Notes: generated by a model not told the origin, from the sequence alone. DNA of 64,000 nucleotides from Zygaena filipendulae (GCA_907165275.2 OU015653.1:8958001-9022000), one strand, 5' to 3'; numbered from the stretch's first letter, positions 43,056 to 55,527 are shown. Numbers and translations: made by a program.

Positions 43056-44439
43056 ATAAATACTTAGGTCCTATTTTATAAGTTTAGATTTTTTTTGATG
43101 ATGTTGGCTAATTTAAATATTTAAATATTCATATTATATAAAATGAAAAATGATTCCTTTTAATTAGATTGAAACGTACTATACTTTATTAAACAAGGGA
43201 CATATTCAAGTTCAACTATAGATAGTTAAAACAAACAAAAATATACGTAAACATAATTTCACAAAGAAAGTCACGGAATTAAGGGGTTGAATTACCTTTA
43301 GGTACATATTTAATTTATCGGCGCATCGGCGACAATATTAGAGAGACGTTGACCTGCCCTCAGATAAGATGCCTCGGCGCGTCTGCTTCTAGCGCGCTCA
43401 GTTTTCATAAATAAAACTTATTCACTGGACAATTAAGTAGAAAATTTACATTAAGTGTTTTGTAGATATTTAGGGAAATATAAACAAAACAGGCTTTCAC
43501 AAAAGTGAGTACGATACCTATAGGTAGGCGGTGATTGTAGAACAGTCGCTAAGGACAGCGCGACAGCGCGGCGGTCACAAAACGTTCCTAGACTGGAATG
43601 TAGCAATTGTTGGTACTGGCTTTATTCCGCGAGTGTTCCGGCCGTTTTATTTGCTCCGCTCCGAATTCTTTCCCTCGCTCGCGGTGCTTTATGTAACTTT
43701 CCCGCGCACAGTCGCAGCGAGCACTCTACCTACAATACTATGAGACCGTCTCATAATGAAAACAACTTTCTGAATTAACAGTGGAGTGAAGACATGAAAC
43801 ATTTTTTACATTTTAACTTTCTATTGAATATTTATTACTCGTGTTTTTCAACTTTGATACAATTTGAAATGAGAGAGCTGAATGTTTCCATATTCGCTTA
43901 TCATTAGTGTTTTTATCCATAAGTACCTAAATAGAAAATATCAAGAGGACGTTGGTGTATTAAAAGAAATAACTGTTCAAAAAGGTTCTGCATTTCTGTA
44001 GTTAGGTAGGTATTTGCTATTGTTTAAAAATAATAAATATTATAGCTACGTTCATAGGTATAACTATCTACCTAATCATACTAACCACAATCGGTTCAAC
44101 CAAAACATTAGTCCGACTTCCATCAATATAATATAAAATATGTTGAAACATCACTAAGTGAATGACACCTCGAATTCAACCGTTCGGCTCTGTTGTAAAG
44201 CGAGACCGCAACAAGGCAACCGATAAATCACCCGACAACTTCAAATAGAAATGTCATATTATTTCCACAAAAGATTTAACTCGAAAATAAATTATATTTC
44301 CCCCTTTCCGTGCCATTGTTCGCCGACGTGTGGAAGCCGCACCACTCTCGGCGATATTTAAAAAACCATTAAGTGCACGCTTTTATTCAGAAACCATACT
44401 GTAAGCGTAATTGGCTAATAGGCATTGAGGCTCTGTTTA
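43056..44439. other. Non-coding DNA with a GC island (about 43520-43735)
   Basis: The island (gacagcgcgacagcgcggcg ... ttccctcgctcgcggtgctt) is open for 70 codons on the plus strand but has no recognised motif and could be promoter-like. 44170-44380 is another repeat-free patch. Confidence 0.3.
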
Positions 44440-44600
44440 TCGAACGATACTGGTGATTTTACAGTATCGTTGTCCTGGTGGTAAGCGAACCTGACTTCAA
44501 CGTCAGGTGTCACAGTTGCGATCCCACATCAGAGCAAACTTATTTGTCATTAATATTTTTGTGTTTACCCTGAGTCTGGGTGTTTACAAAAAAAAGTAGT
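44440..44600 (+). mobile_element. tRNA-derived SINE, diverged
   Basis: tggtggtaagcgaac resembles an A-box region, and cacagttgcgatccc (44511-44525) a decayed B box, with the usual spacing of a tRNA-derived SINE head. The tail is AT-rich and not sharply defined. Confidence 0.5.
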
Positions 44601-44751
44601 TACCCATAATTGTCTGGTACCTTTTGCTTTTTTGAGACTGAAGCGGTGGCGGTGTGTTTTATTGTCCTAGTTTTATTAATTTTTATTATAATTTTCTGAT
44701 GTATAAGTAAATGATAATATTTTAAATAAAAAAAAACTGAATGTGTAAATC

Positions 44752-44875
44752 AGTGTGTACATACAATAAAAAATAAAAAATCTCAATAACTTCTTAGAGG
44801 ACCTACGAAGTTCGAACCCATGCCCCAGCATTCATTCACCAGCCGCGAGTCTAACCATTCGACTAAAACTACCAT
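44752..44875 (-). mobile_element. tRNA-derived SINE, minus orientation
   Basis: On the minus strand tagtcgaatggttagactcg (A box) is followed by gggttcgaactt (B box; plus coordinates about 44807-44818) and an A/T-rich tail. The discriminator and acceptor stems are not tRNA-like, so it is not called as a tRNA gene. Confidence 0.55.
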
Positions 44876-45339
44876 CACAACTAAACATTCCCCATTTGCT
44901 CCAAAAATTTTCACTCCAAAATTTAAATTATTGATAAGCTATTTTATAAACGTTAATTTAAAATATTAGTAAACTTCTCTTAATATTTACTAATACTAAT
45001 TATATTTACAAAAAATAGAAAAATACATGTTATTCTAAACTTTTAACGTTTTTTCTGAGTGTAAACAAATAACATATTTTTTGCAGAGCACGTACTTGAC
45101 AACAAATCTGCGGATCTCGCCATAAATTCAACGTTAGTCTGATTTACAACCACCGACTAAATGTTTGATTTGTGCTCGTAAATAGAGATGATCGCTTGTC
45201 AACGACGCAGCTGAACTGAAAAGGTACGCGTTCTTTGATATTTATGTGACACAACTACTAGGTATAGATAAGTTACATATCATCAAAATCTTAAGGTGAG
45301 ATTTGAAATAAAATATAAAAATTAAAGAAGAATGGGCAT
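44876..45339. other. AT-rich non-coding DNA
   Basis: Nothing recognised. Confidence 0.35.
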
Positions 45340-45630
45340 GTTGACTAATTTTTACTTTTTAGTCCGTCCTGTACATTATTAAAAAATATTGGACACGTAT
45401 TTTTCTTTTTCTACGTAATCAATAAATAACGGCAATATATTGAGTTATTCAGTATTCTGACAGTTTGTATGGCGGTTTTAGCGGTTAGTGACGTCACGAC
45501 CCCCTCACCCTAAGCTTTAATGCGCTTTACCTCTGTATATTTTAATTTATTTAAAAAAGCAAAAAATACGTGTCTATTGTTTTTTTATTTTCTAACTGAC
45601 GGACTAATTAGAATTTTGATTTTCAAAAGT
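45340..45630. mobile_element. 'tttagtccgtc' MITE, copy B, uninterrupted
   Basis: Ends tttagtccgtc (45358-45368) and gacggactaa (45598-45607), about 250 bp between. The internal tgacgtcacga and atgcgctttacct match copy A at 39035-39705. Confidence 0.7.
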
Positions 45631-45944
45631 AGTCCACATCCCCATCCAAGGACAATTTTTAAACTTTTTTTGGAACGTTAAAGTTGTGTCTGGTCATCGA
45701 GTTGAAATCAGTACGTATCTTGTACATTTTAGTAGGTTCTTGGTTTTCAAAGGGTTCTAGAGGCTTAGCTTTCTAGATTTTCAAAACAAATGGAAATCTT
45801 GACATAATAATAGCGACTGTAACAATAACTAAGGAGACAGCTGTGGTGGTAGCTGTTGGCGATAGAGTGCAATTTTCTAGCTAAATGTGACATGTAGAGT
45901 TTTGAGAGGAAAATTATACCTGAATTTATCTATACTAGTCTATA
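45631..45944. other. Non-coding DNA
   Basis: Nothing recognised. Confidence 0.35.
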
Positions 45945-46170
45945 CCAATACTATAAAGAGAAAAGACTTGATTTTGTATGATTATTTGTAATGAATAAAC
46001 TCAAATACTACCAATAATTCTTTTAACCGATTTTAAAAATTATTTCACTTATAGAAAGCTACAGTGCTCCTGACTTAGATTGTGTACTGTTTATTTTATC
46101 CCGGAATTTTTAGAGGAACTCTCGAAAATTAACGGGAGTGAAATTGTGGCGGATCGAATCGCGGGCTAAT
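45945..46170 (+). repeat. Diverged short interspersed repeat
   Basis: Begins accaatactataaagagaaa, has ttttatcccggaatttttag and ggaactctcgaaaattaacg, and ends with a decayed gcgggctaat. Confidence 0.5.
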
Positions 46171-46801
46171 ATATTATAAACAGGAAAATTTCCCTGTCCT
46201 CTGTTCCCACCAATCTCTTGCTATACCCTCCAATTAACTAAGTACACAAGTACACATACATTACCATACAGAAGTCAGAAATACTAAATCCCACCAAAAA
46301 CATTCTGTAAAAGACTAGCCAAGTCTCGATGGAGCTGCTTGTTTATCTCTAAAGAGTAATGAAGTTGAATAGAAAAACTCAAATTATAATTCGTATAAAA
46401 TTATTAAGATATTTCTATCTACTGTTTAAAACCTGTAGACTAAGACTTACAGGGACTTCACGAGTCAAATATATATTTTCGCATCGCATGTCGTAGCTTT
46501 GTGTGTAGGGCGGCGCCGCGTGGCATAGTGCGATGCGGTGGCGCGGGCGGGCGGCGAGTGGCGGGCGGGTGACACGACACGAATAAATCCGGCAAATAGG
46601 CGGCCGTGTGGCCCTGCTATGTCGTTAATTCGACGATTTAAATCGGAAACACGCGATAAATTTACCATTTAGCACATTTGAATTCAAACGTCGACCGCCA
46701 CCGAATTGTAACCAATTGAAGCATAATGTCCTACTAAGTATTTTATTATTGTAGACTCAAAGTGGTTGTTTTTTGCTCTTTCAATCGTTTAATGCCGAGT
46801 T
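46171..46801. other. Non-coding DNA with a GC island (46490-46670)
   Basis: The island (gggcggcgccgcgtggcata, ggcgcgggcgggcggcgagt) is the most GC-rich stretch of the right half. It is followed by cgacgatttaaatcgg. It is repeat-free and might be a conserved element or a promoter-proximal region. Confidence 0.3.
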
Positions 46802-46975
46802 AGAATGCAAAAGTGACTTTATTTGTTTGTTTGTTATGCTTTCACGCTTCAACAGCTCTACCGATCACTATAAAATTTTGCATACACGTTTTTAAGAATA
46901 CCTATATTAGAAAGACATTGGGTACTTTTAGGCCAGAATTTCTCCGGGGGAAAAATTAATGCGGGAACAGCTAGT
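46802..46975 (+). repeat. Short interspersed repeat
   Basis: tttgttatgctttcacgctt, ctataaaattttgcatacac, ggccagaatttctccggggg and gcgggaacagctagt. Confidence 0.6.
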
Positions 46976-47464
46976 ACCTACAGCATAATTCTAAGAAAAA
47001 AATATTTTCTGTCTCCAAATAAAAAAAATAATAAAAAACAGATTAAGATGCATTAATAATATTCTTTTAATCTTTAATATTAAAAAACTTGTTTAATATA
47101 CACAAAAAACTTATACTTTTGTATTGTAAGAGAAATATTGCGAAGCTAACTTAATATAATATTGATAGCTTTGATTTTGAATCGAACACCCTCCCTTCCG
47201 GCTCTTTTTGTTCGTTATTTATGGCAATACAGATATGGATAGCGCTGGCGGCGATGCCATGAAATATTAAACGCATTACAAGTGGCATATAGGCCGGAAG
47301 ATGAGGTAAGAAAAAACGTTCGCTTTCATTTAGTTATACTGACTAGCGAAAGAATCTTATGGATTTTTGTAAATAGTAAGAACTAAATTTTTATGAAATT
47401 TTAGTATGTACATATGTACTATATAGTATATATACTAGTAGATAATTGCCTATGTAGTATATAT
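46976..47464. other. Non-coding DNA
   Basis: 47185-47310 is a repeat-free, GC-richer block (ttccggctctttttgttcgt, ggatagcgctggcggcgatg) and a candidate conserved element. 47402-47450 has short AT palindromes. Confidence 0.3.
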
Positions 47465-47672
47465 CCTAGCTGTTCCTCACGGTTTTACTCACGTTCATTT
47501 CGGAGTTCCTGCGGGAATTCCGGGATAAAAAGAACTCTATGCATTTTTCTGTACCCCTGATAACGTATATATGCAAAAAAAATTCATGATGATCTATTGA
47601 TTAGTTAAGGCGTGAAAGTTTTACAAACAAACAAATAAATAAACTCACATTCGCATTTAAAATAGTAAGGAT
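47465..47672 (-). repeat. Short interspersed repeat, minus orientation
   Basis: cctagctgttcctcacggtt, ttcggagttcctgcgggaat, gataaaaagaactctatgca, ttaaggcgtgaaagttttac, ending cgcatttaaaatagtaagg. Confidence 0.75.
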
Positions 47673-49337
47673 TAGCTGTTGCTCGGCTCGCATTTTGTTA
47701 GAAGTCATTATACTAACAACCCCGTCGACATAAAGACTCAGTTATTTACTATATTTTTATCTCCCTGAAATTGTTCTTGCAATTTCTTTTAAATACGATT
47801 AGCTTAAAACTTTGTTAATGATATTATATTACTATCAGCTGTTCCTCCAGCATTCATCATTGTTGATTTTGTGATTTCTTAAAATTATGTTTTACGGAAT
47901 AATTTAGAATGTCTATTCGCATATTTTTTTAAATCGGTTTAGCTGTTTGTGAGTGACTGAATATTAATAATCCTAAACTTCACACATATATACCTAATGT
48001 TGGATGTATCAATAGAACGAGTACAGGATAAAAAAAAAAAAATTTTTGCAAAAATCCTAATTTTCGTCTGAGCATATCCGTACTTTTGTATTGTTGTACT
48101 CGTACAATGGCAGCAAAGTTGTCTCGATTGTACAGAACGGTAGATATCTAGTTCGCGAATCACACAAAAGTTTATTCGTTCACTTTTATCGCACACTCGA
48201 GTTGCGTTAGTGAAAATGATGTATGCGGTTTATCATAAATAAGTTATTTCGATCCCATTTTGAAAACTATTTCATAAGCAGTTCTTTAACTTAATAATGT
48301 TTTATGTTGTTTTTATGTAAGTAAGTAAAATAGGTAGGTACTTTATCGTATTAAAATAACAGATTTTCTTGTAGGTATCTATATTGTACATTATTTAATA
48401 GTTCTATTGGTTTACCGTGTAAGTAAAAATAGTAAATGACTAATAGATAATAATAGTAAAATAAAATCTTTAACCATAGGTATAGAACAAATGGTTTGTG
48501 AAGTTAATGTTACAATACGTATACTCAAATATAAAAGTTACTAAGGTCCAAATACACAGAAGGGAGCCAATATGGTAGTGGGGAAGAGTTATGATGGATA
48601 CGGGTGTATAATAAAGTATCGACAGGTCGCTCGCAATACTTGTAATATTATTGTAATCTACATATTATTCCAATAAGTGGGTTTTCCTCGGACCAATATT
48701 GCGTTTGCGAGTTTAGCAGCCGACCCTCGCGGGAACTAAGTTTTTACCTTTTATATTGTTTTATTTATAACTTTGTGATTGATGATGGCTGAGCCCAAAC
48801 CTGGCTTCATAAATATTGAAGCGAACTCACGCTGCGCTATAGTTTCGCGAGAATATCAGACGGTTTCCTCTATTCAGTCTAAATCTAGCACTGCGCGGAA
48901 AATACACTTTTGAAGATTTGTTTCGTTTATAAGTTTAACGTCTGACAATGTTGCGATCAGCGAAAAAAAAAACATTTCCATCACGATATAGGTGGTGGTA
49001 TAGTCATGTAAAGTACCTATCTATTTAAAGCCACGGGTCGTGCTTGGCGACCACAAATAGTGCGTTATCAACAACAATCAACAGGAAATCCACGAGGCTT
49101 CCAATGCTGTACTGCGCCGGACAATTCAATTTGCATAAGCATTTTTATCGTTATTGTTTTGTGCTTTTGGTTTGGAAAACCCGGCATTTACAAGGCAGAG
49201 CCCACACTATGAACTCTAGAGCTAGGGCTATTCCGGTCATACAGGGAAATAATGAACTTACGACGATTCTATTGGTTCGTCTCTACAGTCTACATGCTGA
49301 ATTAAAACCAGAAATTTAACTACAAAAGCCATTTTAA
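47673..49337. other. AT-rich non-coding DNA
   Basis: No gene recognised. The 91-codon frame at 49044-49319 has no recognisable domain. Confidence 0.35.
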
Positions 49338-49341
49338 TTAA

Positions 49342-50650
49342 CCCTGGAAAGATAATCTGCGTAAAATTGACGCATATGCGTTCGAAATATTGCTCTCTCG
49401 TTTTTAATTTTGCGAATCTGTTGCTGTGCTTTAAGGACATCTCTCACGTTGCTTAGACCTTCCGTGAGGCGCATGTCTCACTGAGGTAAGTGTCATCAAT
49501 TTGGAAATATAACTACCACGTGAGTCAAAATGACGCATGATTATCTTTAAAGTGATTTTTGAGATTTTGACCTAAATAGACATTCATGCTGTTTTTTTAT
49601 CTGATGATACTTGTTACTTTATTTTATGTATTATTTATATATTTTCGTAGATATCCTGATAAAATAACGCGATAATGGACAGTAGAATTTTGGGAAAAGA
49701 TCGAACCTGAGCGTTTTTTTAGAGCGTGATGACGAAGCCGTCTGTGAGGACATGAGAGTGAAGACGACGTGCAGAGTGACTTCGAAAAAGGTTTTATGAC
49801 TAAGGAGAGAGAAGACAAGGCGACGTCCAGCAGAAACGAACCCTTACACGAAGAAATGATTTAGCAACTGGCTTCTTCCTCGGCTTCTCATCGAATACTA
49901 AACTTGCCAAAGCGGACTGTTAGAGGCAAGGATTGCTGGTCGACTTTGAAGGTCACAAGACGTAACAGAGTATCAGCACTGAATATTTTTAGATGTCAAA
50001 GGAGTCAGACATGTATATGATCCTCTCAAGATAAATTTTTTTTTTACTTATGAAATAATTGTAAGATGGACAAATACTGACATATCGTTGGAACGGAAAT
50101 CTATGATTGTTGCTACATTTCGTGACAAGAATGAATCCGTGCTTTGATTGGCATCCTGATGATGACAGCAGTAAGGAAAAAATACAACGAAAGCCAAATG
50201 CATCGTGAAAATGCAAAAAAATCTATTTGCCGACAACATAATATACCTGGATATGGAAGAAAGTTGTATCTGACTTATTTGAATTGAAATTATTATTGAA
50301 ATTGTATGTTCCTATCATGTGATATATATAATGTCTTTATTACTGAGTTAATAACTTAAAATGGCTGATAATTAGGAAAAAAAAGTTATTTGTGATAAAA
50401 GAAAAAATATTCCAAATTTTTGTTGATTTTTGAAGACGTTTTATGGTTCGGTCTTGTTTTTATATAATAAATAAATATAAATATACAAATTATGGTATTT
50501 ATCATTTTATCAGAGTGTAAAAAAATAATACTGGTAAAGTTTATTTAAATCAATAAATAAAAAATCACATTACTACTACTTAAAACTTATGCGTCAATTT
50601 TACGCATGATTATCTTCTACGTACATCAAAATATGATTATCTTTCTAGGG
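49342..50650 (+). mobile_element. piggyBac-like element, internally deleted
   Basis: Flanked by ttaa (49338-49341 and 50651-50654). The left end, ccctggaaagataatctgcg, and right end, tatgattatctttctaggg, are the piggyBac terminal repeats. The inner cgtaaaattgacgcat near the left and atgcgtcaattttacgcat near the right, with tgagtcaaaatgacgcatga at about 49522, match the subterminal structure of the Trichoplusia ni element. At 1309 bp it is much shorter than the roughly 2.5 kb of an autonomous piggyBac, so most of the transposase gene is missing. Confidence 0.93.
49675..50280 (+). pseudogene. Decayed piggyBac transposase N-terminal region
   Basis: Plus-strand sequence translates in several frames into fragments that resemble the N-terminal part of a piggyBac transposase (a stretch ending SSASSSNTKLAKAD near 49910, then FFLLMK and DGQILTYRWN-type fragments around 50040-50095). 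Frameshifts and stops separate them, and the catalytic DDD core is not found before the 3' end of the element. It cannot make an active enzyme. Confidence 0.6.
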
Positions 50651-50654
50651 TTAA

Positions 50655-51660
50655 AAAACACAAAAACAACTTCAAAACCTGTATAAAATGGGTGACTTTG
50701 TAAATAAAAAAGCATTATTATTGTAAATTGTTATGAATTTATGAGGAGCTATTTCATACGATTTTAGTATAGTTCCATAAAAAAGCACACTAAACTTAAA
50801 AAAATTTAGTTTTTTAACTTCTCGTCATTAGCCAGCTTCGGATAAAACATGCGGAAGTCTTAAATAACTTTCTTGTTCGCCCCTGGCAGCGTTTTTTCGA
50901 ATATTTAAATACGTCGCAACGTGGTATACCAATACTAGCACGCGATGTTCACTTCGTTTTAAAGTTCCATAAAATCAAACAAAACAATAATTACTTAACA
51001 CGCTCTTACATGGGTAATTTTTAAGGTAAATGAATAGGCGACACCCGCTGAGCCTGGTGGAGTTAGTGGTTATAGCAATGTTTGGAACGAAAAAAGAAAA
51101 TTGCGGAAATTGATTTGAAGATACGTAATTAATTGCCTTAAATTTTTTTTTGAGTTATGCTTCTCAAATTACTTTAATAACATAATCGTTCTAAGTATGT
51201 TAGGTAGGTACCTAACTAAGATATACATAATTATCTAGAATAAACTACGCAGAGATAACCAAATCACCTTCAAGGTGTCATCACAAAAGCTTTTTGGTAC
51301 ATGATAGGGCACGAGCTATATCTATAATAGCAGTTTCCATAAAGTGGGTTCACAAAGAGACGTCCGCGCGGTCCGCACGCCGATAGCACAATGCGGCAAA
51401 CGACGCGGGCGCTTCCTGTTCCGGCCGCGGCGCCACCATCGCACAGATTTATGCTCGTAGCTTCCTCCCGCTATGCCATATGCCGTATGCGTGCTCCGTC
51501 TACCCTCCCCCACTCATTTACACACAACTCGAGTTTTTCAAACACCTATGTGACACCTGAATACCTTACGGATGTAGAGCTTTTACCGTACTTTAAGTTT
51601 CACAGTAATTTATGGGTCTGAAATATATACCTAGTTGAATCTTTCACATAAATAAATAGT
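50655..51660. other. Non-coding DNA with a GC island (51350-51520)
   Basis: The island (gagacgtccgcgcggtccgc, ggccgcggcgccaccatcgc) is open in two frames on opposite strands, without recognised motifs. The rest is AT-rich. Confidence 0.3.
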
Positions 51661-51760
51661 ATTCAATTCAATTCGTTTATTTGCCAAAATATGGTACATG
51701 TAAAGGTGGTATATTATGTCATAAGGTACATCATATTCTGCCGTTGCTCGGCGTGCAAAT
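51661..51760 (-). repeat. Dispersed repeat tail
   Basis: attcaattcaattcgtttat and tgccaaaatatggtacatg resemble the reverse of a lepidopteran LINE or SINE tail. The family is uncertain. Confidence 0.4.
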
Positions 51761-52313
51761 GTCATATTGTTAATTTCTGTTAATTTATATACCTACTGTC
51801 TAAGTTATTTAAATCACATTACAAAAGTCACATTTGCCAGATTGTTTATAAAAATTGTCAAATTAAAAAATATAATAAAATTATGTATGTCAAAATGTCA
51901 TTAAAGAAAATAAAAAATTAAAGAAGCTAAATAAGACAAAATCATATTATACTTATTCGAACTGCGTCAAAATCTAGATTATTTCCAATTATTCAAATCT
52001 TATTTATGAAATATTTACTATTCATGAAACGAAATTTAACGACAAGAAAGTTTTATAAATGTACCTTTACGTATGATGATAACATATGATAAATATGTTC
52101 GCTAAGTAAAACCTGTTTAAGATTTAATTTCGTTGAAAAGGCTCACGTCTCTTGCAAAGTAATGAAGTTAACGCGCTTACGTTAATAAAATATTCGTTTA
52201 CCGGGCGAAAAGTTGAGCTGAAGTTAAGGGGTTAACGCTTAAGCCAACTCGGTGTTGCAAACTGAAGAGCAAATATTTTGTGATTTTTATTTTTTAGTTA
52301 AATACATTATCAT
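51761..52313. other. AT-rich non-coding DNA
   Basis: Nothing recognised. Confidence 0.35.
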
Positions 52314-52520
52314 ACTAGCTGTTCCCCGCAGTTTCACCTGCGGTAGTTTTGCAGTTCCCGCGGGAATTCCGGGTTACAATACAGCCTATATTACTCAGGG
52401 ATAATGCAGTATTCTAATGGTAAATTATTTTTTTAAATCGGTCCAGTAATCCAGTTTTTCAGTTAAATTGTAACAAACAATAAAACAAAAAATCAAACCT
52501 TTCCTCTTTATAATATTACC
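52314..52520 (-). repeat. Short interspersed repeat, minus orientation
   Basis: actagctgttccccgcagtt, gcagttcccgcgggaattcc, and the end ctttataatattacc. Confidence 0.75.
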
Positions 52521-52660
52521 ATAGATAAACTTTCTTTAATATTGTGGTTTATACCGATGTTAGGCTAATGCAGACCGCATGCAGGTTGTTTTTTTTTTTG
52601 CTCTTAAAAAACTGTTAATTAAGTAAGTGTTGAGTTTGAAAACGTTTTAATTTTATTATA

Positions 52661-52977
52661 TACTAGCTGTGCCCCGCGGTTTCACCCGCGTGAAACGTTT
52701 TTATATAACAACTTTTTTTGCCGGCACCCGATTTAAATGAAACAAAGCCTATATGTAGCTCCAGCCTAAGCTTAATCTACCTGTAAAAACCGCATGACAA
52801 TCGGTTCAGTAGATGCGGAGATTATCGCGAACAGACAGACAGACAGATAGACAGACAAAAAATAATTTTAAAAACTTTTTTTGGACTTGGTTACTCTTCT
52901 TTTATCACCCCTCTCAATTTTAGGTAAAAATATTCAATGTGCAGAATCACGGATTCTACTTTTATTATAGTATAGAA
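52661..52977 (-). repeat. Short interspersed repeat, longer variant with a CAGA tract
   Basis: tactagctgtgccccgcggt, tttcacccgcgtgaaacg, then a different body (gcctatatgtagctccagcc, atcggttcagtagatgcgga, gacagacagacagatagaca), ending caatgtgcagaatcacggat and ttttattatagtatag. The head matches the short family and the tail matches the 27868-28386 family, so the two share a modular structure. Confidence 0.7.
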
Positions 52978-53287
52978 GTAAGAAAAGTAACAGCACGGTG
53001 GTTCGTTTACGTACTTCTTATAATATAAAGACTAAAGAGCCAGTGCGCCTGGGAATATCTTAACAGCAGTGTATAGGAAGTAGGAACCTACCGCTGTCGC
53101 GTCACGCTTGAAAGTCCCGCTCAACTGTAGCGTACCTACTTGTTTTTTTCAGTATTGCTTTTATTAGTTGCATTATAAGAGTTTAAATATTAACATTAAT
53201 TTACATAGTTGTGCATACCTATTTCAAAAGAAAAGACGAGAGTTGCAAAATATAAACTGTAATATTATAATAGATTATATCTGTTCA
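52978..53287. other. Non-coding DNA
   Basis: Nothing recognised. Confidence 0.35.
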
Positions 53288-53430
53288 CTTAAAGGTAGCC
53301 TGGGAGAGATCGCTTTAAGTGATAAGGCGGCCTTTTGTATATTAAGGCTGCCTATTAAGTTAAATTTGAGAAAATTTGTAAAAGTTTTTTTTGTTCGGTG
53401 TACAATAAGGTGTTATCTATCTATCTATTG
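53288..53430 (+). repeat. LINE 3' tail
   Basis: tgggagagatcgctttaagt, gataaggcggccttttgtat, ggtgtacaataaggtgttat and a (tctat)n end are a recurrent insect LINE tail. The 97-codon frame across it is not a gene. Confidence 0.65.
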
Positions 53431-55338
53431 GTCACAAAATTTGTCGCAAAATTGTTATTAAATTACGAAATTAAATATGGCGTAAGATGTGTACCTATAA
53501 ATTATTATACGAATAAGCATTATAAGACCGCACGTCTAACTCTTGTGGACTAAAGTTTCATATAAATTGTGTACAGTGAACGTTAGCTGACGTTAACTTC
53601 GTATCTTTGTCTAATGCTCACGTGAATAGGGTGAGGAGTGTAAGGGGGGCGAGTGGTGGCTAAGAGGAGGGGGGATGGGGATAAGTAGAGAAATTCCAAC
53701 TAGCTTTGTGAATCAATCAGGATTCAGGAATAATTTGCGGTCTTTAGAGTTGAGTGAAGTCGAATCACAGGTAGAAGTATCCATGAACTTTAAGCCTAAT
53801 GGTAGTAAGTACTTATAGGTAGGTACCTACGTAAAATTTTCAACAAACTGCCAGATAGTGAGCTGCATCTAAGTTCTCCTTACGAGTTGATCAATCTATA
53901 TTTCTTGTTTTATTTTGAGAAGATGGTGAATAGGTATAAAGTTCTTCTTGTATGAGTTGATAGATCTATATTTTTAAGTTTCATTGTTTTTAAAATAAAA
54001 CCACTTTTCACTGACGTATAAACAAGGTATAGTATGAGATACGAAAAAGAAAGGAATCAATGGTCCTAGCATATCGAAATCAAAGGACATATTCTAACCA
54101 TCGATAAAAGGGTTACAGAAAAGAACACAGGATAGGTTACCTTAGATACATTCAGAAAAGGCATACCTACCTACCTCCTGTTGTCGAGTAATAGCAAATT
54201 CTGAATTATTACATCAACACAAACGAAGCCGCAGGCACCAGCTACTAATGAAATAAATGCCTTTTTTTGATTCTTTAACGGTATAATTCAAAACTTCGTG
54301 TCCCGGTTACGTGTTAAATCATTGCGGCAATTTTGAAACTGAGCGGTTTCAGTTGTTGCAACTTGTTAGAACTTGGTAGTTGATAAAGTAGAAACTTTTG
54401 CAGTGCGATTGTTCAAATCTAGAAAGGTATGCCGCCAAGCAACGTCAAAGGAAAAGTTTCAACCGGTATACAATAGCAACGTTTTGTACCTATAAATGTT
54501 TGTGGCAATTTTGAGAGCCAAGAAATTAATTATATACACGAACGAATTAATTCGGAATCAAATTTATTGTTAAATGTGGATTTACATTTAAAATAAAATT
54601 AACTTTTCAAATATCTATAGGTAATTTTAAAAGTAAATTTTATTGTAATGTTTCGTACTTTAACGGGATGAAGGTTTTTTCAACAATCATAGTTATGATC
54701 GCCATTAGTTGTTTTATTTGTTGGTGAGCCTACATGAAGTTATGTAGGTACGTAATATTTTTACATGACGTGTAATATAGTAGCAATTACAGAAGTATCG
54801 TTACCAAAGTTACCAAACACTTGCATTCCTGCAGCCAAGCGACTCTCTGCTGAGCAATCCTCCATCCTGGGATGTGTTTGGTTCAATACGGATTAGTACT
54901 GCAGGTATACAAACTAGGTTTAGTATTATTATAGAAGTAATATATTTTATTAACTATAGTGGCTCTACTTACTTTATGAAATGATAGTTACCTGCTTAAG
55001 TTTTTTTTTATACTTTGCATGTACTAGTAGCACCGATTAACTATGATCAAACTAAATTCCTTGACGATAATCCACGTGCCTGTTAGACAATCCCTAACAC
55101 TCAAGAAAAAAAAAACACATTGTCTACGTATTTTTAAATGTGGAAGTTTATTTTGTGCTCCTGACAACGTGTGCAAAGGAGAAACCCAAACTCCATAGTC
55201 CATAGAAACTTGGGCCTGACGTTACAGGGCTGGAATTTGACCATTAGTTGGAACATTTAAAAGGTTCACGAGCTCAATTTTCACGTCTTCCAGCAATGGC
55301 CAAATTGGTAAAATCAAACGTTTACATTTAAGGTAAGA
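53431..55338. other. AT-rich non-coding DNA
   Basis: No gene recognised. A G-rich patch at 53625-53690 (ggggggcgagtggtggctaa) is unusual in composition. Confidence 0.35.
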
Positions 55339-55527
55339 TTAGGTTTTACTAGTTAGACAAGGCTCACTCACCATTTTGATATTTATGCAAACTATGTCTT
55401 TTTTTACTTTTTGGTACTTATAATTTGAGCTTTTTTGCACATGAACGTATGTGCCATCTAAAACAACAATGATAAATCCCGAGAAATGTGGAAAAACACA
55501 ATATTCAATTGGGCAAAAATACGACAA
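55339..55527 (-). pseudogene. Remnant of a DDE transposase (DDE_Tnp_4-like)
   Basis: The minus-strand frame contains IVVLDGTYVHVQKSSNYKYQ, which resembles the region around the first catalytic Asp of DDE_Tnp_4/HARBI-type nucleases (DGT followed by a hydrophobic strand and Q). Only about 60 codons remain open, and neither the second Asp nor the Glu motif can be seen nearby. I take it for a decayed fragment of a DNA transposon. The assignment rests on one motif. Confidence 0.4.

Noticed and set aside
47402..47450. AT palindromes (tagtatatatacta)
   Set aside because: Expected by chance in very AT-rich sequence.
49624..50239. Minus-strand frames inside the piggyBac element
   Set aside because: The element's gene runs on the plus strand; these are antisense shadows.
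53168..53461. 97-codon frame
   Set aside because: Lies largely in a LINE 3' tail.
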